From Patella vulgata (taxonomy: Eukaryota > Mollusca > Gastropoda > Patellidae), in assembly GCF_932274485.2 (NCBI RefSeq), contig NC_065886.2, positions 31,793,501 through 31,857,500 on the forward strand: 64,000 nt of DNA, given 5' to 3'. The position numbers were made by a program, and so were the translations under genes. The notes under the pieces are model-generated. The model made no database searches and was not told where the DNA came from. It worked only from the letters and a program-made list of their open reading frames with translations. Below are positions 44,690 to 56,287 of the stretch, one piece after another. The first letter of the stretch is position 1. Every line of letters starts with the position of its first letter.

Positions 44690-44790
44690 TGTTGGAATTC
44701 GATATAAGAGTAGGCTATAGTGCAAAATATGGCGTATGCCCGTCTTTATTAGCCCAGTAGGACGTTAAACCCCATTTGATTTCAATTTTG
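44690..44790 (+). repeat. SINE-1 3' fragment
   Basis: GTTGGAATTCGATATAAGAG to GACGTTAAACCCCATTTGA. Confidence 0.85.
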
Positions 44791-45099
44791 TCTTTATCAA
44801 GCATAATATGGGGCACAGTCCGGGAATGCAATGTACAGCCAAAACTCCACTAAGTACGGGTTGAGACTTTCCTTGGTTTTATCGGGAATACTAAGCTTGA
44901 ATCCGTTCTGGCTATTGAAAATAAATTGGACATTGAATATTTCCATTAGAAGCATTGTCCTTTCCTTGGCCATGCATATTATAAATAGGTTAGACACTTC
45001 TGGTAACTATAAGCTGACATCACATTCATTGACAGATGGACCAATTTTGATAATACGACAGTTTTATTACTATAATATTGCAGAAGATCATAATCATCT

Positions 45100-46015
45100 G
45101 TGAATGCCGTAGCTGCCATAAGCACAAATTTCTTGGCAAGTCAATTTATAAAAAATATTTAGTTACTAATATATCTATACCTATTTTTGTTTAAAATTAT
45201 GATCTTTAATCACCTCTATTATGTCCTGTAAGTGCTCATAATAATATAAACCAATTTGATGTTTTCCAACGGTCAACCTAGTCTTTGAAAGCCGTACTTG
45301 CCATAAGCATGAATTTCTTGGCAAATCAATTTCTAGAAATATAAGTTACTATCTATATCAATTGTCTATAAAATCACTAATCTTGTAATATGTTCTATAA
45401 ATTATCATATAGAAGAATTTGATATTTTATCTAGAAACAGTTAAAAAAAATTTAACTTGGATTTTGAGGCGTTAAATCGTTCGGGCACTTAAACACAAAG
45501 TGTTTTTGCCATTGCCGGATATACAATGATGCAGATAAACCAAGGGCCAGGAATTGACGAGCACTAAATCTAGACAAAAAAAACAGCTATTTTGAAATAT
45601 ATAAAAATTGTTTTCCGTTTCAGTATTGATTTTATTGTTATAATCGCATCAACGCCTGGTAAATGTCTTAATCCAATAGAAACCCAAAAGATACATTCCC
45701 GATTTCAAGGGCTTTCCTTTTCATTGATATGTTTGGAACTGAAGATAGTTTAGTTTTATAATATTGTTTTTTTTTTTAATTTACAATGCACGAAGATTGT
45801 ACGAAAGGACTTAAACGTAAAATCAACAGTTCGACCTTCACGAACAATAAAATGTTTAAAAATCAGTTACTTATCAATATCGAACTAAATCTTTTCCTCT
45901 TTGTATTTTTTAAAACAGAATTAACAATGCATGAAAACTGTACGAAACGACACAAAACTGAAAAGCCACCGTTCGACCATCGCAAACAATAACATGTTTA
46001 AAATAGGTTACTTAC
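45100..46015. repeat. Two local duplications
   Basis: A ~185-bp unit (CTGCCATAAGCACAAATTTC) occurs at about 45103 and 45290. A ~143-bp unit (ACAATGCACGAAGATTGTAC) occurs at 45784 and 45926. A small open frame across the second pair follows the repeat and is not taken as a gene. Confidence 0.65.
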
Positions 46016-46019
46016 ATAG

Positions 46020-46840
46020 CAGCAAGAAATTTAAACTACGCTCTGAATATCTGCCAGATCACTATTACATTGAGAGAGAGAAAAACACCCAATCTTAAGC
46101 GTTACATTGAGAGAAAAAAAACACACAGATCTTAAGAATTACAAATCCTGCCGTAATCTCCCACTATTTAAATAACCGTAAATCATATCTACCTTTCTAA
46201 TGGTTACTCTGTACCTCCATTTTCCCTTTAGAACAAACTAGTAAATAAATATCTTATTTAAGCTATGGTGCTATGAATCCGATCATAAAACCAATACCGA
46301 ACAATATATCGATTATCAATCGAGTATATCGCTAAACCCGGTCACTCTCCATATAGTATTGGCCCTTTATATTGCATTTCATTATAAACTTTATTCGAGC
46401 ACCAATGGAAGAAGTGTTTCTTTATGTCCATGACAATATCGTGTTGTGTTCAGTATTTTGTTTGATCGCTAGTCTCATAGTGTCTTTTGTATCGTTTAAG
46501 TTCTTAAGCCTATGAATTTTGTTAGACGGCCATCGATTAATGGGGAATACTATGGCTTTCGCACGTGGCATAACAGATTAAAGGCGAACGGTCTTTCATA
46601 CATGACTAGTGTGAAGATGTGAGGCGTAATGAGGACTAATGAAGTAAGAACAAAAATGTCTTATTACAGAAAGGACGAATGAAAATTGTTCAAATAAATT
46701 TCAGCAATTTGTTTTATTGATAATAAAACACGATAAAAGATCAACAATCGTCAGTTTTATTGCAATAACACCCATGGTACATAATATCTCAGAGGTTGTT
46801 AAGGAAAGGAGTAAGGTTCAGCGTCCGCGTCAACATGAAT
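46020..46840. other. Intergenic; includes a dispersed repeat at 46455-46605
   Basis: TTGATCGCTAGTCTCATAG, AAGCCTATG and TTTCGCACGTGGCATAA match, inverted, the stretch 56770-56870. A 41-bp GAGAGA-containing duplication lies at 46060-46140. Confidence 0.5.
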
Positions 46841-46841
46841 G

Positions 46842-47350
46842 AAATGAGATGGGTTTAACGTCCTACTTGGATATCGCTTTGGTGGAAGCGGACGTAAAAT
46901 AAAGCTATTTCACACACATACACACATCCTGGGATTCTGCTCCGGCTGGGCTAATGAAACCAGGCATACACCTATACAGTGTGCTATGAGGTAACGTTTG
47001 CCCGGGCAGCGGTGCTAAAGCCTACTCATATATCGAATTCCAACGGTTGACGTGTTCACGGGACCTCGGTGTTTCGTCCAATCCTAACGACTACCCCATC
47101 AGCTAATACATCGCTGATTTGGGTATGTTTTATTTCTATGATTACTTGTGCGATGCGGTTCTGCCTATATTCTTATTTGACTCCCAGCCACCAAGAGATC
47201 TTTTACGTACACAACCAATTTGTACACGGGATCACTTTTATCGTTCTGTCCAAACGACAAGACTAATAATGGTTTAAACACGTATAATTGTCTCGGTCAC
47301 CGTCTCGATTGGAATTCAGGGCTATCTTGTGTTAAACCCGATTTCATTTC
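46842..47350 (-). repeat. SINE-1 interrupted by a SINE-3 3' fragment
   Basis: The SINE-1 tail and 3' end are split after CGTCCTACT by 46869-46920, a plus-strand SINE-3 end (GGTGGAAGCGGACGTAAA, then a CA-rich tail). The body continues from GATTCTGCTCC. A second ATCTTTTACGTACACAAC block near 47207 indicates further rearrangement. Confidence 0.65.
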
Positions 47351-47449
47351 ATTTCCAATTTAATGGAAGCCACAGTGGTTGACTGGGTATGATCCTTGTG
47401 TTGCTCCCGGATGTTCCGTAGGATTTTTGCTTGTCAGTGATGTAGTGTT

Positions 47450-48600
47450 CCAGATGAAATAAGAGTGGGTCAAAACGCGTCTTCCCTGCATAGCGTCGGT
47501 CCGTTTAGCTTACCCCGACTCCGGCATGTCTTCCCCATGTCAGTGGTGCAATATGGAGGGCCTGAAAAGGGCAGAAAAAGTATTCAAATCCACTAAATAT
47601 AACAGACTAACGATGTCATCGAGAGTTTCTAAATGATTTAGATAACATTTAAGGCCTAAAGACCTGCAATAGGCAGGATTAGCTCTTGCATAATGTGTAA
47701 CGGATGTCTTTCCAATACAGGGCATTTGTAGGCGAAATTTGCGTAATTCGGGAATGACTTACGTTACGACCATGCGTGAATAATAAATAGTTTAGCGAAT
47801 TCTATGTGGGCATTTTATTAACTATTAACCTAAATATCTATTAAAGAATAAATCAATGTCTTATATATTCATTGCCGTGAACCTTGACCAGCTGGTGTAA
47901 GGATAGTAACAATATTTGGTATGTCCACCATGGAAACCATGCTAATGACAATGATTCGATCAAGCCCTGTTCTTCAATGCGTCGTAAAACAGGCTATTAA
48001 ATATGTCGACGCCCACTAGAGAATATTGAATAAAAACCAAACAAGTACACTGCATGTTGAAAAGATGTATGAAATGAAATAAACCAGGGTTTAACGTCTC
48101 ATTTTTCTGCATCAACCTAGGAATGTAATAATTTTGACTCTTTATAATTGTTTTTGACGTATGCATTTTAGTACAATACAAGAACGTTTATGGAGATTGT
48201 CTGGCGCGGTCCCCACCCCACCCCCTCCCTTTGCCAGATAGAAATTGTTACATCTTCTCCCTTTTGAATCAAGCGGCTGTCTGACGAATGCTCAGAGATA
48301 TGATAGTCTTGTAGCTTTGAGTTTGGACCTTCAATTATCTAATTAGTCAAATATGACGTAATTAATTATAACGACAGGTTAATTAGTCTAATGACCACCC
48401 TTACATGGATAGTGGAAACTTACACCAGAAGTTTCACACGTGTTATTTTTGTTATTAAACTAGAATTAAATGTTTACCAAATATAACTCTTTTGATGTAT
48501 CAACTTATCAGTCATTCATGTGAGTGCATGAGATCTGACATCCCTACAATTCATGTATGTGAAGCCAATAAAGATGTAATATAATGATATTATTAATTTA
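47450..48600. other. Intergenic; MITE-end scrap at about 47600-47700
   Basis: AGGATTAGCTCTTGCATAATG is the GCATTATG MITE end. The rest is AT-rich and not recognised. Confidence 0.4.
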
Positions 48601-48605
48601 AAGAG

Positions 48606-48775
48606 CAAAAATTCTGACAGAGGGCCTGGCAACGGTCAACGTATAGTCTTTCGGGTCGGAAAAACCCCTATGGTCCCGTGGACACATTGGTATGCACGTA
48701 AAAGATCACTTGGCAGTTTGAATTCGGTATAAGAGTAGGTCGTAGCCTAGTTTGTGTCGAGTGGACTTAAATTTC
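48606..48775 (+). repeat. SINE-1/SINE-2 chimera
   Basis: SINE-1 body to GAGTAGGTCGTAG, then directly the SINE-2 3' block CCTAGTTTGTGTCGAGTGGA. Confidence 0.75.
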
Positions 48776-49074
48776 ACATAATATGATAGCTAGACAGTTC
48801 AGTGTGTTAAAGTCAATAAGGCAATAAATTATTAGAACTGTTTAACAAACAATTAATGGAGAATTCTATTCCCGCCGTTGCCAAGTAATTCTCCACGTAA
48901 ACCAAAACATGCATGCGTATTGTGCAATTATTATTATGGATATTAACGCACATGCCAAATATATCTTATATCAAATGTACCCTGTATTAAATACAGCCAC
49001 TATGTTATACAATATAACAACAAAACAACAATATGTGTATATATAAATATATATTTATATACAGATAAACCAGA

Positions 49075-49625
49075 GGTTATGTCTATTATAAGTCCATTAA
49101 TCTCTAGGTTTGGGTCTATACGCCCACTTCCCACACGAGGGAGTGGCCAGGGTAGCTCCATACGAGATTCCTTAGAAGGGCGAGTCTGGGGTTATGTCTA
49201 TTATAAGTCCGTTAATATCTAGGTTTCCCTCTATAGCCTGGAGGTCGGGTGTTCGATCCCTGCATTGGCCGAGAAAGTTCATCGGAATTTTCCGGCGTGG
49301 TTCAGCCTTGTCAGTAATGTAGGATGGGGGAGCCTGACAAAGACAGCTGTCTAGTCGTTCGGATGGGACGAAAAACCGAGGTCCTGTGTACACATTGGCG
49401 TGCACTTAAAAGATCCCTTGACAGTTCGAATTCGATATAAGTGTAGGCCGTAGTGCAAAATTTCCCTCATAGCAGTAGCACACTGTATGGTGTATGCCCG
49501 TCTTCATTAGCCCAGTTCGGAGCAGAACAGTGGGACGTTAAACCCCATTTCATTTCATTTCTATACGCCCACTGCCCACATAATACGATTGAGGGGCCAG
49601 GGTAGATCCATATGAGATTGCTTTC
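49075..49625. repeat. ~110-bp duplication, second copy split by a SINE-1
   Basis: Copy A 49075-49165, copy B 49188-49235 plus 49561-49625. Shared text includes GTTATGTCTATTATAAGTCC and CTATACGCCCACT. Confidence 0.8.
49236..49560 (+). repeat. SINE-1, 5'-truncated, young
   Basis: Starts GCCTGGAGGTCGGGTGTTCG and ends with an ATTTC tail; flanked by CTATA on both sides. Confidence 0.88.
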
Positions 49626-49920
49626 ATTCCGGATTTAAATTTATTAATAGTATTTATGTAATCAATGTGTTTCTATGTATATTAGAATTTATCAGATGAG
49701 ACTATAAAATGTGTTAGGTATTCAGTATGTGGGACGTAATTAGGAGAGCCCCCAGGTTTCTTATGATATTGATGCATGTCAGATTGTAATATCCAGGATT
49801 ATGATCCTTTATTGTTTTAATACATCTCTTCCAAAATGTGGGCGTATCTTGCAGGGCAACCGATTGTTGTATTATTTTTAGTGAAATGGTGTATTAATAC
49901 AAATACTAACCTCCTGTCAA

Positions 49921-50250
49921 GATGCACATACAGATACACACTCCCCGAAACGCATATACACATACAGCAACACCCGTCCCTCCTCGCCACCCACATACAG
50001 CAACACCCCTCCCCGCCAATAACACACAACTACCCCCCCCTTTCCGCCTTCCACATACAGTTACACCCCTCCCCGCCACCCACATACAGCAACACCCCTC
50101 CCCGCCAATAACACACAACTACACCCCTCCCCGCCACGCACATACACATACAGCAACACCCCTCGACACCACCCACATACAGCAACACCCCTCCCCGCTA
50201 ATAACAAACAGCTACACCTCTCCCCGCCACCCACATACAGTCACCCACAT
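49921..50250. repeat. ~29-bp C-rich minisatellite
   Basis: About eleven units of CACATACAGCAACACCCCTC plus CCCGCCACC. Strongly C-rich on one strand. Confidence 0.9.
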
Positions 50251-50576
50251 GTACCAGTAAGTCAACTATAATGACAATGAAGCTACCAGTTCAATTAGGT
50301 TACCGTATAAGAGCAACTAGGTCAAAATACTAGAATTAATTCCGGAATGTTTGTTATTGAATATGTCATTATGTAGCAATATGTTTTATTAATTTATAAG
50401 AAATATCCATGTCCAAACGTACTGAAAGTAAAAAATAACGCCCACTTTCACACAAATACAACTTTTCTTACCTGATAGACTACCAATAGATGGGTATTAT
50501 TTAAGAGTTATACTGTTAGAATTTCTAAATTAATATGCATAATCAACAATTAGTATTATTAAGGTTGATTACAATT

Positions 50577-51128
50577 CAGTTCAAAGGTGCCTTCCCGAGT
50601 ACAAACCGTGTGATTTGATGATATAATTCAGAATAAAAACATAATTAAAACTAATCTATCTATCAAACATTTGCTTCAAATACCGCTCACAGTATTCTTA
50701 TGGAAAAAAAAACTACCCCGTGACGTGAGAGTCAGTCATGTTTGTCACCTGACTTGTTTAGGGGAGATCCAATCACCAGATTGTGTATGTCGTTAGTCGC
50801 TGTCCCATTTAACGTAAATTCCTGAAATATCCTCTACAAATTCTTTTTCGACAATTTAACCGCTGAGTCTACTGGATGTTTAATTCTCTTTCATTAGAGA
50901 TACTCGCATATTTTTGTCTTGTGCGCGCCCCATGGTGTTTTGAGGGAATTCAATATCTTTCTAGTAAGATTGGGTGTTTACTTTTCATACCAAATTTGCC
51001 ATACCTTTATTACCCTGTCTTTATTAGCCCAGCCGTGCAGAAAAGTGGGTAGTTAAACCTAAATCCATTTCATCTTTTATTGGGAATAAATACCCGATAA
51101 ATACTTTCGTGGGAATTCCTCTTTAAAT
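50577..51128. mobile_element. TTTAAAGATGGG-type MITE, second copy, with SINE-1 scrap
   Basis: Internal GGGAATTCAATATCTTTCTA and AGTAAGATTGG and the right end CCGATAAATACTTTCGTGGG match 5955-6560. A SINE-1 3' scrap sits at about 51018-51078. Confidence 0.75.
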
Positions 51129-51360
51129 TTAAACCTCTGAACACATACTACTTATAGCTGTACATTATAAAAGACCTTTGACGAACATTTCTTCCAGACT
51201 AGATAATTTCTTATCAGTTTTTTTTTTCAAAATATATCTTCTAATCAATGATATCATTCTGTATCTACATATAATATCCCGTGAAATAACGGACTTTAGC
51301 AATCAGGATGTAGGCTCATATCACAGTGACGATACCAGCAATCTGACAACCACACATACC

Positions 51361-51645
51361 GTGGAGCCGTGGTGGCTCAGTGTGTAAGACGTTGGCTCGC
51401 TAATATGGAGGTCCTGTGTTCGATCCCTGCGTTGACCGAGAAAGTTCATTGTGATCTTCTGGCATGGTTCCACCTTGTCAGTGGTGTAGGACCGAGGGAC
51501 TGGCAAGGAACAACGTATAGTCGTTCATATGGGACGACAAATCAAGGTCCCGTGTACACATTGGCTTGAAAGTAAAAGATCCCTTGAAAGTTGGAATGGA
51601 ATGAAATGAAATGGGGTTTAACGTCCTATTGTTCTGGGGCTCTCA
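51361..51645 (+). repeat. SINE-1 head-to-tail with an inverted SINE-1 end
   Basis: Plus-strand copy with head GTGGCTCAGTGTGTAAGACG runs to GTTGGAATGG. It is followed at 51598 by a minus-strand tail, AATGAAATGAAATGGGGTTT. Confidence 0.8.
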
Positions 51646-51736
51646 TACTGATATGGGCTCATTGGTCGTTGGCTTCGTATTGCGTCCATTGAAAAAGCGC
51701 CTTCAGATGCACCCCCCTCCGCTAGCTACTGGCCTG

Positions 51737-51935
51737 CTCTTATCAAATAAATATAGTTTCATTTATACTTCAATCAAATAAATAAAGTTTCATTTGTACT
51801 CTTTTTAAATAGATATAGTTTCGTATATTATACACCTATCAAATAGATTTAGTTTGATTTATATTTAAATCAAATAGATATGGTTTCATTTATATTTGTA
51901 TCAAATAGATTCAATTACACCCTTTATTAAATAAA
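51737..51935. repeat. ~30-bp AT-rich tandem repeat
   Basis: Units of ATCAAATAGATATAGTTTCA and TTTATA. Confidence 0.85.
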
Positions 51936-51949
51936 TAAGTTCTAGTTAA

Positions 51950-52900
51950 AATTATATTTTAATAAAGACAGACAATGTCGTTAGGGGAATAGATAAAAAA
52001 ACATTCGGGTTCAGATTTTATGGGTTATTTCTGAATATGCGACAGAGTTCAACAAATAACATAATACAAAAACGATTTGAAATGAATAAGGATTTAGTTT
52101 GGCATGTGTATAGATTTCTGAATGAAGTTGCATGTCATGAACTATAAACAGTTTATATAAGATATGCTATTTGTATTTAGACAGTTGTCAGTCGATATTC
52201 CCACTCTATACAATAGTCGAATAACTTATAACCCCTATTCAGTTTTACTCACATGACGAAAAATATCAGTAATATCTCTACATGTGTCTGAACACCCTTG
52301 CTACTGTGTCCGTTATTATTTACATGATCATAGGCCATTATCAATAGCAGTCTTGTCACAAAATTATCAGAAAAAATGGTTTAAATTGTACCAAATATCG
52401 ATGTTAATAATGAGTTTGCGAGAGAACCATGCAAAAATTTTTTAAAAAAAACAAAAAAAAAACGTTACAAGCGGTGTTGGGCGATTTTGACCAAACTTTG
52501 CAGATTTAGTCATTGAGTACCCCGTATACCCCACATGAAATATGGGGCCCACCAACCTTACAGTAAAAGAGAACTAGCTATGGCCATTTTAGAGTAAAAA
52601 TGCAAGTCATTTTGTTAATTTTTTGTCCTAAATTTAAATATTTCCCATAAATTGATATTTTATATTTTAGAATTATTCATTATGAATGAACTTGTCTACT
52701 ACTTCAATATGTATGACTATTAAATTTTTCCGACACCATTTGAGGCTATGAGGATTTTATTTCGAGACATAGTTTTTGCTATATGCTAAAGCATGTAAAT
52801 TCCATGATGCTATATTTCACCCACTGCGGGACTGGTGACAGTTATATTAATAACGGAAGTTGAGGACTACTAACAAATTGACAAATTGACTGGCATGGAT
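51950..52900. other. Intergenic, not recognised
   Basis: AT-rich. 52440-52850 has a more mixed composition (GTGTTGGGCGATTTTGACC), which may be part of an element; not identified. Confidence 0.35.
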
Positions 52901-52949
52901 TTGTTTGATATTAAATTTGATGACTTCATTTCTGACATTATTTTTCCAA

Positions 52950-53285
52950 TAAAATCATCAAATGCCTGGATTATTAAGTCTGATAATGCCCATGCAACCG
53001 CCTTCCAGCAACCCTGTGTAGGGTTCCACAGAGATCAGTCCTTGGACCTGTCCTTTCTGTAAAGTATACCAAGAATTTAGGACAAATAATCGAGAATCAT
53101 GATGTCTAGGACGACATTCTTATGCAGATGATACACAGCTGATTGCAAATTACCCCCTTTCAAAAACTGTTCCATCCCCTAATTGTGTACACATGACATT
53201 AAAGATTGGATGACAAGAAATATGTTTACATTAAATGGCAGTAAAACAGAATGTATTTTATTTGGTACGCTGGTTAGACTTTTAT
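52950..53285 (+). mobile_element. LINE reverse-transcriptase fragment (CR1/L2/jockey-like)
   Basis: Across frames the text shows a remnant of VPQ.SVLGP near 53030, then SYADDTQLIANYPLSKTVPS from 53114, and DWMTRNMFTLNGSKTECILF from about 53206. The YADDTQL box and the following N.SKTE block are typical of non-LTR retrotransposon RTs. Several frame changes separate the blocks, so it is dead. Full ends not found. Confidence 0.8.
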
Positions 53286-53488
53286 TGGAGTGGGTTGGAG
53301 AGAAAGACATGTTAAGTTTAAATATTAAAATGTAGACTATTGTGTGACTGTTGTGACACATTAAAACGTATAGAAAAAACTATTATTGTTCCTGTTACAT
53401 ATTTGATTTCGGTATCGTAAGAAAACACAACGGTGAAGTCCTTAGGAAGAGAGATACAACAGTAGCAAATCCAGAGTCAAACCAACAC

Positions 53489-53600
53489 CTAGACGATCAG
53501 GTGTTTCGTATTCGATCCCTGCGTTCCTCGGGATTTCCCCCTTGTCCATGGTGCAGGGCGGAGGGTCTGGTACACATTGGCGTCACGTAAAAGAACCCTC
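53489..53600 (+). repeat. SINE-1 fragment
   Basis: TATTCGATCCCTGCGTTCCTC to ACACATTGGCGTCACGTAAA with deletions. Confidence 0.65.
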
Positions 53601-53687
53601 GGCTGTGCATCTTTAAGTGTTGGACATTTGAAATGAGATGACCATCCATTAATGTATATGACATGATGTTTAACATCAGAGAGGAAG

Positions 53688-53905
53688 GGTGAATGGGAAT
53701 TTAACATCCGTGCGACAAAATGTCATCTAGGGACTAACACTAGATAGTTCAATTTATTTCAATAATTCGCGTTGGCCTCTTGCGCAGTGAGGTGGCGGTG
53801 GGGGTGGCGGAGAAAACCCCCGAAGTTTGAATGGCGACCCTACTCATTGTCACGTACAAGCGAGGAATCGAAACCACACCGCTTGACTCAACAATAGGTT
53901 GAATT
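53688..53905 (-). repeat. SINE-2, diverged
   Basis: TTTAACATCCGTGCGACA through GGAGAAAACCCCCGAAG to CACACCGCTTGACTC. Confidence 0.75.
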
Positions 53906-54081
53906 TAAGAATTTTAAAATGATTTTAGTTGTATTTCAAACACTATTCAATGATGTATTGGACAATCAATTATTTTTGCGTTATCATTTGATCGGCGGAC
54001 GTAAATCGCACCCGTGCAGATAACCGTCCATAAAATGTATTTATTGAAGGGCGATAACTCTACATAACATGATTACATTAG

Positions 54082-54277
54082 GAAATGAAATGAAATGAAA
54101 TGGGGTTTAACGTCCTACTGTTCTGCTCCTATGCTGGGCTAATGAAGACGGGCATACGCCATACAGTGTGCTATGAGGGAAATTTTGCCCGGGCAGCGGC
54201 ACTATCGAATACTCTTATATCGAATTCCAACTGCTATGGGATCTTTTACGTGCATTCCAATGCATACACGGGATCAG
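54082..54277 (-). repeat. SINE-1, 5'-truncated, well preserved
   Basis: Starts with three GAAAT units and ends at GCATACACGGGATC. Confidence 0.9.
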
Positions 54278-54619
54278 ACCATATTTAACTTCGAATGTGA
54301 TAAAATAATCACTTAGTTTATAGGTATACTCATTTTTAAACATTCCGTGGATCTTAATCTTTTCTTTTCCGCGAAGAGAATATTATGTCATCCAATACGT
54401 ATTCTAATGAAATGAAAAGGAAATAGGGGTTTAACGTATTGCATCATCCCGAGACCTGGGCTGAAAAAATCACGAATCTCCAACTACGTAGCCTCACGTT
54501 CTGTGTTCACAACAAAATGTAAACTGAACCATATCCCCCAGGCAACAGATTGATACTGTGATCGGATGATACAGTCAGTGTTAAGAGTAGGAAATGTGTA
54601 TTGGAGAGGCTTTGTGTTG

Positions 54620-54890
54620 TAAAAATGTGGAATCGGGTTGTACAACACGTCTTGTCAATACCGCAATCACCACTCTGACGTTAAAGTTAACGGCTTTTGC
54701 AGGCAAGGTTTATTGGATATGTTTTATTTTCTTGAAATGACGACTCGGGGCGTTTATAAAGCTCGTCTTGTCAATACCAGTATCCTCATTTATGACGTGA
54801 TACACCTCTTGAAATGACGACTCGGGTTGTTTATAAAATTTGTCTTGTCAATATACCGGTATCCTCACTTATGACGTGACTGTTATCGGG
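54620..54890. repeat. ~75-85-bp tandem repeat
   Basis: CTTGAAATGACGACTCGGG, CTTGTCAATACCAGTATCCT and TATGACGTGA recur in order two to three times. A SINE-1 scrap precedes at 54405-54470. Confidence 0.75.
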
Positions 54891-54986
54891 ATACACCCAA
54901 AATGAACTGCGGATTTCGTGTATAATTACGATGTCGGTATAATTAATGTGAAGTGTTTAGTGTTGGAGATAATATAAATATAGTCT

Positions 54987-55232
54987 TTTAAAGATGCATT
55001 ATGTAAGATCTAGATAACGAGCTGGTCGTTCTCGGATGTATTGGAAATTTCATACGAATTACTTTATTGTGAGCAAAGCTTTTGCGGATGTTAAAATCCA
55101 TTTAAATATGAAGGTCTAGAGTTAATTATGGGCTTACCATATTAAAAATGGCCCAATAATAGTTTAGATAACATTTGAAACCAAAATACAGACCTATGAT
55201 AAGTAAATTTAGGTCTTGCATAATGGATGGTT
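54987..55232. mobile_element. GCATTATG-ended MITE
   Basis: TTTAAAGATGCATTATGTAA to TCTTGCATAATGGATGG, with GAGTTAATTATGGGCTTACC inside as in the 39511 copy. Confidence 0.7.
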
Positions 55233-55599
55233 ACAGGCGGGGGTTAATACCCGGCTTGGATTCAATCGGATTAAAAAGAGTCCCATCAAAAGATTTCAAC
55301 GAAACAATAGGTGGCGCTGGTATGTGTTGACTATATAGTGGAGTAAAAATAACATTTGACCTAGAATAAATTGCAAGAAATTGTTTTTTTGTCATTTTTC
55401 GACTCTATGGGACTTGTAAGTCACAAATATGAAAATCGGACAAAATCGGCCCTCAGATAAGTGTTCTACAGGGGTCAAAGTTCAAGGTCATGTCAAAATG
55501 AGGTAAAAATGAAAGAATTGTCATAAAATCCTTAATATTTGTCATAAAGTATCAAACTTAGTGTCAAACTATGGGTTTTCACGGGTGCTGAATCCAATG

Positions 55600-55812
55600 C
55601 AACCATTATTTATGTCGCGCGACGTCGCTATGACGTCATGACGTCATTTGGGAATGACGTCATGACTCTTAATTCCGCGATTTATCATCATAATAGGGCC
55701 CTAATAGAGTATCGACACTTGACTTTATACATGGGGTTATCGGGGATGGACAATACAATGCAACACTCAGTTTTGACACGTGACGTCACGATGACATCAT
55801 GACGTCATTTAG
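55600..55812. promoter_or_regulatory. Cluster of TGACGTCA palindromes
   Basis: TGACGTCA occurs at least five times in two groups (about 55629-55667 and 55791-55810), with a near-match GTGACGTCAC between. The two groups sit in an imperfect duplication (AATCCAATGCAACC and AATACAATGCAAC). The sequence equals the CREB/ATF consensus, but a regulatory role is only possible, not shown. Confidence 0.4.
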
Positions 55813-56104
55813 AAACTTAATAATAATAATGGATCCATTGGAATGGGGATGGGAGCTGCATGAAGGAAAATATGTACCAATTACCATGGACAATGCACCC
55901 GCTCCAGAATATCTACTAAAACTCATCCACTGTAATTGCACGACAGGGTGTCAGCATATCAATTGCTCCTGTAGGAAATATGGTCTACCATGCCACGCTG
56001 GCTGCGGAAAATGCCAACAGGACCACTGTACGAACTGTATCCTACCTGAAACGGAGCAGGACAATGATGAAGATGAGGATGATATAGATTTGGATTTATT
56101 CTAA
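55799..56104 (+). CDS. CXC-type cysteine-rich protein, short or partial
   Basis: 101 residues from ATG, or 91 if the second Met of MDPLEWGWELHEGKYVP is the start. The core is LLKLIHCNCTTGCQHINCSC, then RKYGLPCHAGCGKC, then QQDHCTNC: spaced cysteines like the Tesmin/TSO1 CXC (CRC) zinc-binding motif. A strongly acidic tail (EQDNDEDEDDIDLDL) ends the protein. I know this WGW-to-CXC arrangement as the C-terminus of many unnamed invertebrate proteins, some repeated in genomes, so it may be a last exon, a retroposed end, or part of a mobile element. No upstream exon recognised. A strong hairpin follows at 56222-56287. Confidence 0.55.
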   Translation: MTSFRNLIIIMDPLEWGWELHEGKYVPITMDNAPAPEYLLKLIHCNCTTGCQHINCSCRKYGLPCHAGCGKCQQDHCTNCILPETEQDNDEDEDDIDLDLF

Positions 56105-56221
56105 ATTAAACTATAATACTTTTATTATGGATTTTTAGGGATTTTTACAAATTAATAATTTTGTTTAAGTTAATTTATTTATGTTTCTCTGCTGTTGACA
56201 AATGCTATGTAACTAAAAATC

Positions 56222-56287
56222 CTTGAAGTTGTTCTAATAAGAAAGGATCAGCCTTTTACTGGACTTTCTTAGTGGAACAACTTCAAG
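56222..56287. repeat. Near-perfect 24-bp hairpin
   Basis: Arms CTTGAAGTTGTTCTAATAAG+AAAG (56222-56245) and its reverse complement at 56264-56287, with two mismatches and an 18-bp loop; pairing extends a few bases outward. Confidence 0.85.

Noticed and set aside
45786-45992. 68-residue frame with two similar halves
   Set aside because: The similarity is explained by a local ~143-bp DNA duplication; no domain, no splice context.
49836-50260. Overlapping frames on both strands, His/Pro/Thr- or Cys/Gly-rich
   Set aside because: All derive from the C-rich ~29-bp minisatellite.
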